Made by a program: the position numbers and the translations under genes. A stretch of DNA of 64,000 nucleotides. Source: Vreelandella titanicae BH1. GTDB taxonomy: Bacteria > Pseudomonadota > Gammaproteobacteria > Pseudomonadales > Halomonadaceae. Of this stretch, positions 8,857-16,716 are shown piece by piece; within the stretch, counting starts at the first letter, position 1, and every line of letters starts with the position of its first letter. Below the pieces are notes generated by a model. The model had not been told where the DNA came from. It did not search any database and was given only the letters and a program-made list of their open reading frames with translations. The stretch lies in NCBI RefSeq assembly GCF_000336575.1, contig NZ_AOPO01000004.1, forward strand, positions 248,001-312,000, given 5' to 3'.

Positions 8857-9627
8857 TCACCCCTTTATCGGCACAAACACCGGTGCACCATCCACCTCTA
8901 CTACTGCTAGCTTTTGGCGGTAGAGATCTTCCAGCGCGCTGGGCACCAGCATGTTATCCCGCGAGCCCCAGCACGCCTCGCCATTGGGATAAAGCAACAG
9001 CACATGGTCGCACCAGCGGGCAGCAAGGTTTAGGTCGTGTAAACACATGATGACCGCCTGCCCCTGAATGGCCTGTTCTGCCATTAGCGCCATCACGGCA
9101 CTCTGGTGATGAAGATCCAGATGGTTGGTGGGTTCATCCGCTAGCCACACATTGGGCGCTTGCGTCAGCACCGTGGCAATCGCCACCCGCTGGCGCTCGC
9201 CACCGGAAAGAGTGCTTACCAGACGGTCACGCAGGTGCGCAACATCCAGGCGCTCAAGGGCGGCTTCCGCGCGGGCGTAGTCTTCAGCCCCCTCCATCTG
9301 CCAAGGCGATAGATAAGGGTGACGGCCAATCAGCGCGGTTTCCAACACGGTTGCTGGAAACCCATCCTGGCGATCTTGAAACACTAACCCCAAGCACTGA
9401 GCAACATGGCGGCGGCGCAGTTGGCCAAGCGCTGAATCGTTGAGCTGAACACTGCCTGAACGTGGCGCTTGCAGGCCAGCTAAGGTGTGTAATAGCGTCG
9501 TTTTTCCCGCACCGTTAGGCCCTAACACACCCCACACCTGCCCTGGTTCGATGGTTATATTAAGCTGCGTACCGCCTTCGCGGCCAGGCACATCGATGAT
9601 GAGATTACGGGTAGCCAGTACGCTCAT
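8857..9627 (-). CDS. btuD: Vitamin B12 importer ATPase
   Basis: A 256-residue ABC ATPase with Walker A GPNGAGKTT near residue 36, Q-loop LVFQDRQ, signature TLSGGERQRVAIATVL, Walker B VWLADEPTNHLD and H-loop MCLHDLNLAARW. It is the last gene of the btuB-btuF-btuC-btuD operon, which begins with a cobalamin riboswitch. The ATG overlaps the permease stop by one base. Role: ATP hydrolysis on the cytoplasmic face of BtuCD. Confidence 0.92.
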   Translation of the reverse strand: MSVLATRNLIIDVPGREGGTQLNITIEPGQVWGVLGPNGAGKTTLLHTLAGLQAPRSGSVQLNDSALGQLRRRHVAQCLGLVFQDRQDGFPATVLETALIGRHPYLSPWQMEGAEDYARAEAALERLDVAHLRDRLVSTLSGGERQRVAIATVLTQAPNVWLADEPTNHLDLHHQSAVMALMAEQAIQGQAVIMCLHDLNLAARWCDHVLLLYPNGEACWGSRDNMLVPSALEDLYRQKLAVVEVDGAPVFVPIKG

Positions 9628-10613
9628 CAGCGGCTCCGGTAGAGCAGAAACAGGAAGGTAGGCACACCTAATAGCGCGGTGATTACTCCTACGGGCAACT
9701 GTTCCGGGGCGATCATGGTGCGCGCCAGGGTATCGGCCAGCACCAACAGCGTGCCACCCGCCAGTGCGCAGGCGGGCAGTATCAGCCGTTGATCATTGCC
9801 TAGCAGTAAACGCAGCATATGAGGTACCACTAGACCGACAAAACCAATGCTGCCTGCGGTAGTAACGGCAGCAGCAGTCAGCAGACTGGCGGCAATATAG
9901 ATACACCACTCAAGCGGTCTGACCGCAACGCCCAGCGCGGCGGCTTGCTGCGGGCCACGGGCCAGCACATTCAGGCTCCGCCCGAGCGGAATCAGCACCA
10001 CGCAGGTAGCCAGTAACAGCAGTAGCGGCGGCCAAGGCGTACGCGCATAGGAGAGATCACCCATGAGCCAGTAAAGCATACCCGGCAGGCGTTCGGCGGG
10101 GCTCAACGCCAGCATTAGTGTAATTACTGCGCCCCACCCCGCTGCGACCACCACGCCGGTGAGCAGCAGCCGCGAAGGCGTCCAGCCGCCGCTGCCATGG
10201 GCCAAACCAAAGACTAAAAACGTCGAGAGCAGTGCGCCGCCAAATGCCGAGCCTGAAATCGCCAGTCCGCCAAGTCCTCCTAGCATGGCCGCCAGTGCGC
10301 CAATCGAGGCGCCACCGGAAAGACCAAGCACGTAAGGGTCTGCCAGGGGGTTACGCAGCAACACCTGCATCAACGCCCCCGCTACCGCCAACAAACCGCC
10401 CACGGCAAAAGCCGAGAGCGCTCTGGGCAAGCGCAGCTCGATCACCATGGTACGCGCCAAGGCATCGCCCTGGCCTTGCACACTGTCACCCATCAACACC
10501 TGCCAAATTTGCGCAGGAGAGATTTGCGCACTGCCGACACCCATGGCGATGACCAGCGAAGCCAAGGCCGCTAGTAATAGCAGACTAAGCGGGAGGCCCA
10601 GGCGTGCGAGCAT
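9627..10613 (-). CDS. btuC: Vitamin B12 importer permease
   Basis: A 328-residue inner-membrane protein of the BtuC/FecCD family with about ten helices. Recognisable motifs are ALMQVLLRNPLADPYVLGLSGGAS, MLYWLMGDLSYA, and GSIGFVGLVVPHMLRLLLG followed by LPVGVITALLGVPTFLFLLY. It shares one base at each end with btuF and btuD. It is a paralogue of the permease at 5272-6336, with clearly different sequence outside the motifs, so the two importers are not a recent duplication. Confidence 0.92.
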   Translation of the reverse strand: MLARLGLPLSLLLLAALASLVIAMGVGSAQISPAQIWQVLMGDSVQGQGDALARTMVIELRLPRALSAFAVGGLLAVAGALMQVLLRNPLADPYVLGLSGGASIGALAAMLGGLGGLAISGSAFGGALLSTFLVFGLAHGSGGWTPSRLLLTGVVVAAGWGAVITLMLALSPAERLPGMLYWLMGDLSYARTPWPPLLLLLATCVVLIPLGRSLNVLARGPQQAAALGVAVRPLEWCIYIAASLLTAAAVTTAGSIGFVGLVVPHMLRLLLGNDQRLILPACALAGGTLLVLADTLARTMIAPEQLPVGVITALLGVPTFLFLLYRSR

Positions 10614-11536
10614 TAACTGCGCTCACGTTTTTGGCGGGCGATGTCGAGCTTCTCACAGAGGATCTGGGTGCCCTCCATCAGTCGCGGTGTGGGCCGTTGA
10701 ATCAGTGAAGGCGGCACAAAAAAGAGGTTATCTTCCGCAACCGCCGTCAAGTTGGGATACTGCTCCCAGTGCATCAGCCAGTGGCGATTCTCTTCCCCCA
10801 TGCCACCGGCAAAAATCGCTTCAGGATTCGCTGCCAGCACGGCTTCGTCATCGATACGCGGTACCAGGCGTGCCTGTTCGCCAAACACATTCTCACCGCC
10901 ACAAATCTCAACCACTTGGCCGATCAGGTGCTGGTCGTTAACGCTCATTAGCGGCTCATCCCACACTTGGTAAAACGTGGGTACCGGCTCCCGGTCTCGA
11001 TAGCGCTCTTCAAGGGCGTTCATGGTATTGCGGAAATTGTCGGCCACTGCTTGTCCCGCTGTTTCTGTACCTGCCAACCTTGCCAAGCGCTCAATGGCGC
11101 TGGCCACGCCTTCTACATCGCGGGGCTCGATATAGAACACTGGCATGCCCAGGGCTTCAAGGGTTTCAAGCTGTTCGGCGGGGTTACCCGTCACCCAACC
11201 AATCACTATATCGGGTGCCAGCCCCACCAGCTTTTCTAAATCAATTCGGGTATGGCTGCCCACTGACGCCACTTGTTTGGCTTCCGGGGGATAGTCGCTA
11301 TACGAGACGACGGCGACCACTTGATCTCCTGCGCCAGCCGCATAAGTCAGCTCGGTTGCGCCAGGCGAGAGCGTAGCAATGCGCTGAGCAGCATTATACA
11401 GACAGACCTCACGGTCACGATCATCCACTGCACAGCGCGAGTGCTCGTGTGCCAGGGCAGCGGACGCCATCAGCAGTAGTGCGAGGCCCAGGGCTCCGCG
11501 CGCAAAACCACTTTTTCTATTGACCAAAGTGAACAC
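10613..11536 (-). CDS. btuF: Periplasmic cobalamin-binding protein
   Basis: A 307-residue protein with a signal peptide ending near ASAALAHE, followed by a BtuF-type class III binding fold. Recognised stretches are IATLSPGATELTYAAGAGDQVVAV, PDIVIGWVTGNP and DEPLMSVNDQHLIGQVVEICGG, the last close to enteric BtuF. It delivers B12 from the periplasm to BtuCD. Its start lies 20 bases inside the end of btuB, so it should be coupled to the receptor gene. The riboswitch before btuB should control all four genes. Confidence 0.93.
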   Translation of the reverse strand: MFTLVNRKSGFARGALGLALLLMASAALAHEHSRCAVDDRDREVCLYNAAQRIATLSPGATELTYAAGAGDQVVAVVSYSDYPPEAKQVASVGSHTRIDLEKLVGLAPDIVIGWVTGNPAEQLETLEALGMPVFYIEPRDVEGVASAIERLARLAGTETAGQAVADNFRNTMNALEERYRDREPVPTFYQVWDEPLMSVNDQHLIGQVVEICGGENVFGEQARLVPRIDDEAVLAANPEAIFAGGMGEENRHWLMHWEQYPNLTAVAEDNLFFVPPSLIQRPTPRLMEGTQILCEKLDIARQKRERS

Positions 11537-13337
11537 TCAAGAACCCTGCCCGGCCAGCGTTGATGTAATCACGGGTGGTTGAATACTCTTTATCAAAGGC
11601 ATTTTCTAGCGTAACACGAGCGCTCCAGAGTGGCGCAAACTGCCAGCCAGCGCGCAGGTTAACCAGCCCATAGCCTCCTAAACGCTGGGTATTGGTGGTG
11701 TTATCGTAACGGTAACTCTGCGCTACAAGTGAGCCGCCCAACGACCAATCGCCAAGTTCCCGATCTGCATCCAATCGCACACTTTGAGTGGCCCGGCGGG
11801 CTAATCGATTGCCGGTTGCCCGGTCTTCCGGATCCAGGTAGGTGAAGGCAGCTTGGAGTGTCCAGTCGTTGACCTCTACGCCGCTTGACAGCTCAGCCCC
11901 GCGTATACGCGCGCTGTTAACGTTTTGCGGCGCCCATAAGCCACTCGACGTTGGCGCCCAGGCAATCATGTCGTCGTAGTCGTTTTGAAAGGCAGCCAAG
12001 TCCCAGAACCACTGGCTGTATTGGCCGCGAACGCCCACCTCGACGGTTTCAGAGGTTTCCGGATTGAGATCAGGGTTACCCGAATCCGGCCAATAAAGGT
12101 CATTGAAGCTCGGTGCTTTAAACGCAGTACCTACACTGGCACGCAGCGTGTGGTAGTTATCCAGATCGTAGCCCAGCGCCAAGCTGCCGGTGACTTCATC
12201 ACCATAGGCTTCGTTATCGTCATAACGCAGGCTTGCTTGAATGGCGAATGGCGAAAAGTCGAGTAACCCTTGGGTAAACACTGCTTTGTTATCACGGCTG
12301 GTAACGTCAAAATCGTTGGTGCTTGAAACGCGGTCTTTGCTGATTTCAGCGCCAGCGATCAACTCATGGGCGCCAAACTGAATGTTGTTCTGCCAACGGG
12401 CGGTTTGCGTGCGGGTATCAATGACTGAGTCGCCGAAATTATCCAACGTGTCCAGCTCATCGCGGGCTTCGCTAAGGGTCAGTCGGCTCTGCCACGTATC
12501 AGTTACCGGCAACTCAGCGTAGACGCCTGCTACCTGATGGACGAAGTCATTCTCCCCACCGTCATACTCGTTGTTACCGCGAGCGCGCAGTGCCAGCACG
12601 CCAACTTCAGCGCCACTCTCAAAGGTATGCGCAACGCGGGCTAGCGCTGAGGTATTGTCGTAGCCTTTGTCCTCACCACCCCGACGAATGGGCTGGCCAT
12701 CGGTATTGAAATGGCTAGCGGCAAAGCTGTAACGCGTGCCCCCCTCGCGCCCTGAAACGCCTGCGCTTAACCGCTGGGTATTGAATGAACCACCGCCGAC
12801 TGAAATTCTCGGTTGCGGCCCCTCTTCGTCACCATCAAGGGTAAAAAGCTGTATCACGCCGCCGACGGCATCCGCTCCGTAAAGACTACCGCGGGGGCCG
12901 CGCACGATTTCCGCACGATCAAACATACGCGGATCCAAGTACTGAAATGCAGCACCGCCCGCCGTGGCGGATCGTATCCGGATACCGTCAATCATGAGCA
13001 CGGAGGCATCGCTGGGCGCACCCCGTAGATAAACGCTGCTACTTTTACCAAAGCTGCCGTTACTCGTGACATCAACGCCCGGCTGGCCGCGCAGAAGATC
13101 CGTCAGGCTGGTGGGGTCTTGGCGGCGAAAGGTGGCTTCATCCAGTACGCTAACGGAAGAGAGGCTTTCATTGGCGGTGCGGGGCGCTAACGCAGCGGTA
13201 ACGACCACAGGATCAAGCGTGGCCAAATCGGTCGCTGTTTCGGCGTATTGGGCGTCGGCTTGGATGTGAAAGGCTAGCGGTAAAGCAGCCATACTAAACG
13301 CCGCCCGTTTGGCGGTGGTGTGGAAACGGTGGTTCAT
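11517..13337 (-). CDS. btuB: TonB-dependent outer-membrane cobalamin receptor
   Basis: About 606 residues: signal peptide (to about ADAQYA), a TonB box (DPVVVTA) near residue 40, a plug domain (LTDLLRGQPGVDV, YLRGAPSDASVLMIDGIRI, IVRGPRGSLYGADAVGGVIQ) and a 22-strand-type barrel. The barrel ends in a C-terminal aromatic residue pattern (FLSVHFGQ). This is the BtuB architecture and length. The ATG at 13337 has AAGGGG upstream; a GTG 33 bases earlier is also in frame. The gene lies directly downstream of a cobalamin riboswitch, with a leader of about 175 bases between aptamer and start codon. Confidence 0.94.
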   Translation of the reverse strand: MNHRFHTTAKRAAFSMAALPLAFHIQADAQYAETATDLATLDPVVVTAALAPRTANESLSSVSVLDEATFRRQDPTSLTDLLRGQPGVDVTSNGSFGKSSSVYLRGAPSDASVLMIDGIRIRSATAGGAAFQYLDPRMFDRAEIVRGPRGSLYGADAVGGVIQLFTLDGDEEGPQPRISVGGGSFNTQRLSAGVSGREGGTRYSFAASHFNTDGQPIRRGGEDKGYDNTSALARVAHTFESGAEVGVLALRARGNNEYDGGENDFVHQVAGVYAELPVTDTWQSRLTLSEARDELDTLDNFGDSVIDTRTQTARWQNNIQFGAHELIAGAEISKDRVSSTNDFDVTSRDNKAVFTQGLLDFSPFAIQASLRYDDNEAYGDEVTGSLALGYDLDNYHTLRASVGTAFKAPSFNDLYWPDSGNPDLNPETSETVEVGVRGQYSQWFWDLAAFQNDYDDMIAWAPTSSGLWAPQNVNSARIRGAELSSGVEVNDWTLQAAFTYLDPEDRATGNRLARRATQSVRLDADRELGDWSLGGSLVAQSYRYDNTTNTQRLGGYGLVNLRAGWQFAPLWSARVTLENAFDKEYSTTRDYINAGRAGFLSVHFGQ

Positions 13338-13511
13338 GTGAGACCCCTTGCTCGTTGTGCTCACCCGCACAGCGCATTTTTTTGACCGAACGGAGGATCA
13401 AACAAGGGAGTCTCGGTCGCGCTGTATGATCGCATCGCGCCACCGTTAATCGCCCTGAGAGCACCCACCGCGCCTCGGCATATATCGGTTCAGGTTGAAC
13501 CATTACTCTCG

Positions 13512-13702
13512 GGCCGGTCTCCGGGCTGACGAGCGAAAGACGTCTTCATTCTTTCCGAACGACCACCTTCCCGTGCGTTAGCACAGTGGCGCCTTAGCCG
13601 TTCTTATCTCGATCACCGTTGCGGGGGCAGCGTTGGAATCACGCAAGGCGTTCACCAACTTCCCGTTTCACTAGCGGCTTTAATCCGCCGCCAGCACCTG
13701 AG
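13512..13702 (-). ncRNA. Cobalamin riboswitch upstream of btuB
   Basis: Read on the minus strand: GGTGCTGG, then GAAACGGGAAGTTGGTG, a GCTGCCCCCGCAACGGTGA core, GGCGCCACTG (B12 box), CACGGGAAGGTGG, and a closing GTCAGCCCGGAGACCGGCC. These are the conserved elements of the B12 aptamer. It precedes btuB-btuF-btuC-btuD and should repress the import operon when adenosylcobalamin is abundant. Confidence 0.93.
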
Positions 13703-13790
13703 AGTGGGCGTAAGCTAGCAACTTGCCCAAGAGAGGTCAATTCATGATGAGCTGCTAGAGTAAAGGCAGTGCACAGAACAGGAGACGGCC

Positions 13791-14408
13791 ATGATCGATT
13801 TCTCGGCAGCCGGTGTGCCACGCTGGTTAAAGCTGGCTTTTACACTGTGGATCCTGGTCTGGGCACCAAGCTACGTAGTGCTGCTGGGAGCGCAGAACTT
13901 CTTTTGGCTGTGTAATGTGGCGAGTTTTCTGCTATTGGTGGCACTGTGGAGCGAGCAGCGCACTCTGATGTCGACGCAATGGCTAGCGGTGGCACTGGTC
14001 GGCAGTTTATGGAGCCTGGACGTCGCCACGGCTGCGCTCACTGGCGTGCATCCTATCGGCGGCACCGAGTATATGTTTGACCCGGAGCATCCACCCATGG
14101 CGCGAGCCATGTCGCTCTACCATGTGGTACTGCCGCTGGTGACTGGCATCGGCGTCGCCAAGCTGGGCTATTCGCGCCGCGCCCTGCTGTGGCAGACCCT
14201 ATTGACCTGGATTGTGGTGCCATTGACCTATCTGCTGACCGAAGCCGAGCGCAATATCAATTGGGTGCATGGGCCCTTCGGCCAACCCCAGGACAGCCTC
14301 GACCCATTGCTCTATCTGTTTCTACTCTCGTTGCTCTGGCCCGTAATAGTCTACCTGCCAGTGCATTTGCTGATGATTGGCTTGCAGCGCTGGCGGAGCC
14401 AAGCTTAG
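13791..14408 (+). CDS. Uncharacterised integral membrane protein
   Basis: A 205-residue protein with roughly six hydrophobic helices and no motif I can tie to a function. Between helices is a polar segment (GVHPIGGTEYMFDPEHPPMARAMSLYH) rich in His, Glu and Asp, which might bind metal. The start ATG has AGGAGA six bases before it. It is the only plus-strand gene between the btuB riboswitch and the cob cluster, and its stop lies four bases from the end of the short CobU-like gene on the other strand. I do not recognise the family. Confidence 0.7.
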   Translation: MIDFSAAGVPRWLKLAFTLWILVWAPSYVVLLGAQNFFWLCNVASFLLLVALWSEQRTLMSTQWLAVALVGSLWSLDVATAALTGVHPIGGTEYMFDPEHPPMARAMSLYHVVLPLVTGIGVAKLGYSRRALLWQTLLTWIVVPLTYLLTEAERNINWVHGPFGQPQDSLDPLLYLFLLSLLWPVIVYLPVHLLMIGLQRWRSQA

Positions 14409-14412
14409 CTAA

Positions 14413-14844
14413 CTACTTAACCGCCATCAACAACCCATGCCGGACATACCACACCTGTTCAGCCTGGGCAGTGGCATCCTGAACAAACCAGCCATTGAGG
14501 TCACGCAGGCGGCGCTGTTCGGGCTGCATAGGCACAATCCCACGGCCAACTTCGTTGGCGATGATGATTAACGGCGCGTTTAGCTCTTCGGCGCGCTGGC
14601 AGAGCCCTGCCATACCGTTCTGCCACTGCTGGCGCAGGGTATCGTTATCGTCACGCTCAAGTGCAACGCTAAGCCACTCAAGCACACCTGTGATAACCAG
14701 CGGCGTATCGGCTACCAGCGCTTGCTGGCTATCGCTAAAGGGCTTAGCAGCATCCAGACGCCACCATTTCGCAGTGGGAAAGCGTGCGGCTACGGCGTCG
14801 CGTTTGCCAGCGCAGGCACCGCCGATGAAGAGCTGCATTGCCAT
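14413..14844 (-). CDS. Short CobU-like protein, degenerate kinase/guanylyltransferase
   Basis: A 143-residue protein that resembles CobU at both ends but is shorter than the usual 180 residues or so. The N-terminal loop is GGACAGKR where active CobU has GGARSGKS. The region that holds the guanylylated histidine in CobU is absent or unrecognisable. The C-terminal half keeps the CobU motif NEVGRGIVPMQPEQRRLRDL, which the full-length CobU in the same cluster lacks. It is the last gene of the cobT-to-cobC chain and overlaps cobC by 55 bases. It could be a regulatory or partner subunit of CobU, or a paralogue with another nucleotide-binding role. Confidence 0.7.
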   Translation of the reverse strand: MAMQLFIGGACAGKRDAVAARFPTAKWWRLDAAKPFSDSQQALVADTPLVITGVLEWLSVALERDDNDTLRQQWQNGMAGLCQRAEELNAPLIIIANEVGRGIVPMQPEQRRLRDLNGWFVQDATAQAEQVWYVRHGLLMAVK

Positions 14845-15443
14845 TCCCCTTTTCCATGTTCGTTTTGCTGATAAATAAGCTGCCAGCGCCTGCCTTGGGC
14901 TTGGAGCACGGTACCGTCCCAGAAATGAATCGTTTCAAAGCGGCGGCGCAGCTCACGAATCACGCCACCATGGGTGACGGCCAGAATCTTTTTATGGCCG
15001 TCGACGCGGCCATTCGTAGCCAGATCATGCAACCAAGCGTCTAAACGCCCACGCAGTTGGGCCGCCGATTCTCCGCCGGGAATTTGCAGCTCGCCAACGC
15101 TATCAATCCAGGCACGGTAATGGGGCAAGTCTTTCAGCTCATCGTAAACTTTGCCTTCGTACTCGCCAAAATCGAGTTCACGCAGGCGTTGCTCAAGTAC
15201 AAGCGGCACGCCAGCTTTGGCGACGTCAGCCCACTCCAGGGTTTGCTGGCAGCGGCTAAGATCGCTTGAATAGATAGCATCGAACCGCTCATTCGCCAGT
15301 ACGTCGCGCAGTTCCAGCAACCCATCTTCAGCCTCGGGAAACAGCAGCGGAATATCCTGCTGGCCTTGATAACGGCGCTCTAAATTCCAAGCGGTGATAC
15401 CGTGGCGAACTGCCACCAGCTCCACAGTAAGATCAGTAGCCAA
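14790..15443 (-). CDS. cobC: Alpha-ribazole phosphatase-like histidine phosphatase
   Basis: A 217-residue member of the histidine phosphatase superfamily. The catalytic RHG motif is AVRHGITAWN near residue 13, with further family elements IYSSDLSRCQQT, LRELDFGEYEGK and the second histidine in AVTHGGVIREL. In cobalamin synthesis this enzyme removes the phosphate from alpha-ribazole phosphate or adenosylcobalamin phosphate. It overlaps cobS by 64 bases upstream and the CobU-like gene by 55 bases downstream. The pathway role comes from position; sequence alone would allow another phosphomonoesterase. Confidence 0.88.
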   Translation of the reverse strand: MATDLTVELVAVRHGITAWNLERRYQGQQDIPLLFPEAEDGLLELRDVLANERFDAIYSSDLSRCQQTLEWADVAKAGVPLVLEQRLRELDFGEYEGKVYDELKDLPHYRAWIDSVGELQIPGGESAAQLRGRLDAWLHDLATNGRVDGHKKILAVTHGGVIRELRRRFETIHFWDGTVLQAQGRRWQLIYQQNEHGKGEWQCSSSSAVPALANATP

Positions 15444-16150
15444 AGCTCTCCTCCTTCGATGGTGGCGCCTACCATATCGCCGTTAATGCCGTTAAACAGT
15501 CGCAACATTAGCCAGCGGATTAGTAACACGAAAACAGTAACTGTAAGCATCATCAACACTATCGCGGGCGCTAGTAGGGCTATCAACACAATCGGCACCA
15601 GCGCTAGTGCCACATCCTGGCCGCTAAGCGATTGCTGCCAGCTCCACGCCAAGCCCTTCTGCTGGGCGCAGGGCGTTAGCACCAGTAATGCAACACCAGC
15701 CCAGCGACCTAGCGCAGGCAACATCAACAGCCACCACAAGGGAGCATGATAGGCCAGCAACGCCCATAGTAGAACGCCCTTCCAGGCGAGCAAAAACACT
15801 AGCGCCAGCATTCCAAAGCTGCCGATTTGCGGATCTTTCATGATCTCCCAGCGGCGCGCCATGGGCTGATTGCTGCCCAGGGCATCGGCGATGTCCATGA
15901 CGCCGTCTAGATGCAAGCCGCCCGAAAGCGCCACCCAGAGGCTTAGTACAGCCAAAGCCGTGATAGGCGTGGGAACGTTGTGCGTAGCAAACGCTGTTAG
16001 CGCCAGTACGCTCCCTACCATCAACCCCACTAATGGATAGGCCCGCACTGCCCAGCGACGGGTGTCGGGCGTCCAGGGAACGGCTATTGGAATCGGAATT
16101 CGGGTCAGAAACTGCAGCGCCAGCAGCACACCAAACAAGGCATTTTTCAA
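15380..16150 (-). CDS. cobS: Adenosylcobinamide-GDP ribazoletransferase (cobalamin synthase)
   Basis: Joins adenosylcobinamide-GDP to alpha-ribazole (phosphate), completing the nucleotide loop in the inner membrane. The 256-residue protein has several membrane helices and the family signatures LQFLTRIPIP at the N-terminus, SGGLHLDGVMDIADALGS near residues 77-94, and EIMKDPQIGSFG. The acidic GGLHLDGVMD motif is the metal-binding active site in this family. It overlaps cobU by four bases and cobC by 64. Confidence 0.94.
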   Translation of the reverse strand: MKNALFGVLLALQFLTRIPIPIAVPWTPDTRRWAVRAYPLVGLMVGSVLALTAFATHNVPTPITALAVLSLWVALSGGLHLDGVMDIADALGSNQPMARRWEIMKDPQIGSFGMLALVFLLAWKGVLLWALLAYHAPLWWLLMLPALGRWAGVALLVLTPCAQQKGLAWSWQQSLSGQDVALALVPIVLIALLAPAIVLMMLTVTVFVLLIRWLMLRLFNGINGDMVGATIEGGELWLLILLWSWWQFATVSPLGI

Positions 16151-16716
16151 ACGCCTACCTCCTTCTCATGCTTCCATTCCTGATGCTTCCACTTAATGGC
16201 ACAGCCTGCGACGACTTCGAGTACAGAATCGGCCTCTGCCGCTATCCAGCAGTGAGCCCGCTGTAGAAACGCCAGATAGCGCCAGGTTTCAGCATCCGTA
16301 GGCGGCAACGCTTCGTTGATATCATTGGAGACAATCACTAGATAAAGGCTGCGCGCGCGGGCATCAGCCAGTGCGTTTGCTAGCAACGCTAAGCCTTCTT
16401 CTTCGCTTAGTTTACTGGCGTACAGGACTTGGCTGGCCCATAGCGTTAAGCAGTCCAGCAGCACGGCGCCACCATCAGGCACCTGGGCAATCGATTGATC
16501 AATATGCAGCGGTGCCTCTAGCGTTTTCCATTGAACGGTGTGCCACTGCCCTTGCCTGGATTGACGATGACGCGCCACCCGCTCAGCCATCTCGTCGTCG
16601 TATATGTCTGCGGTGGCTAAGTAGTAACAGGGCGAACTGCCTGCTGCACTAACTGCTAGCTGCTCGGCGATATCACTTTTGCCGGAACGCGCCCCGCCGC
16701 TAACGAAGACAATCAT
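16147..16716 (-). CDS. cobU: Adenosylcobinamide kinase / adenosylcobinamide-phosphate guanylyltransferase
   Basis: Phosphorylates adenosylcobinamide and then transfers GMP to it. The 189-residue protein has the P-loop SGGARSGKS at residues 6-14, YLATADIYDDEM, and ARHRQSRQGQWHTVQW, where the first histidine is the expected guanylylation site. VLLDCLTLW follows. The usual NEVGxGIVP motif is replaced by SNDINEALPPTDAETWRYL, and the C-terminus is unusual (AGCAIKWKHQEWKHEKEVGV). The missing motif is present in the short paralogue at 14413-14844. ATGA overlaps on both sides tie it to cobD and cobS. Confidence 0.88.
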   Translation of the reverse strand: MIVFVSGGARSGKSDIAEQLAVSAAGSSPCYYLATADIYDDEMAERVARHRQSRQGQWHTVQWKTLEAPLHIDQSIAQVPDGGAVLLDCLTLWASQVLYASKLSEEEGLALLANALADARARSLYLVIVSNDINEALPPTDAETWRYLAFLQRAHCWIAAEADSVLEVVAGCAIKWKHQEWKHEKEVGV

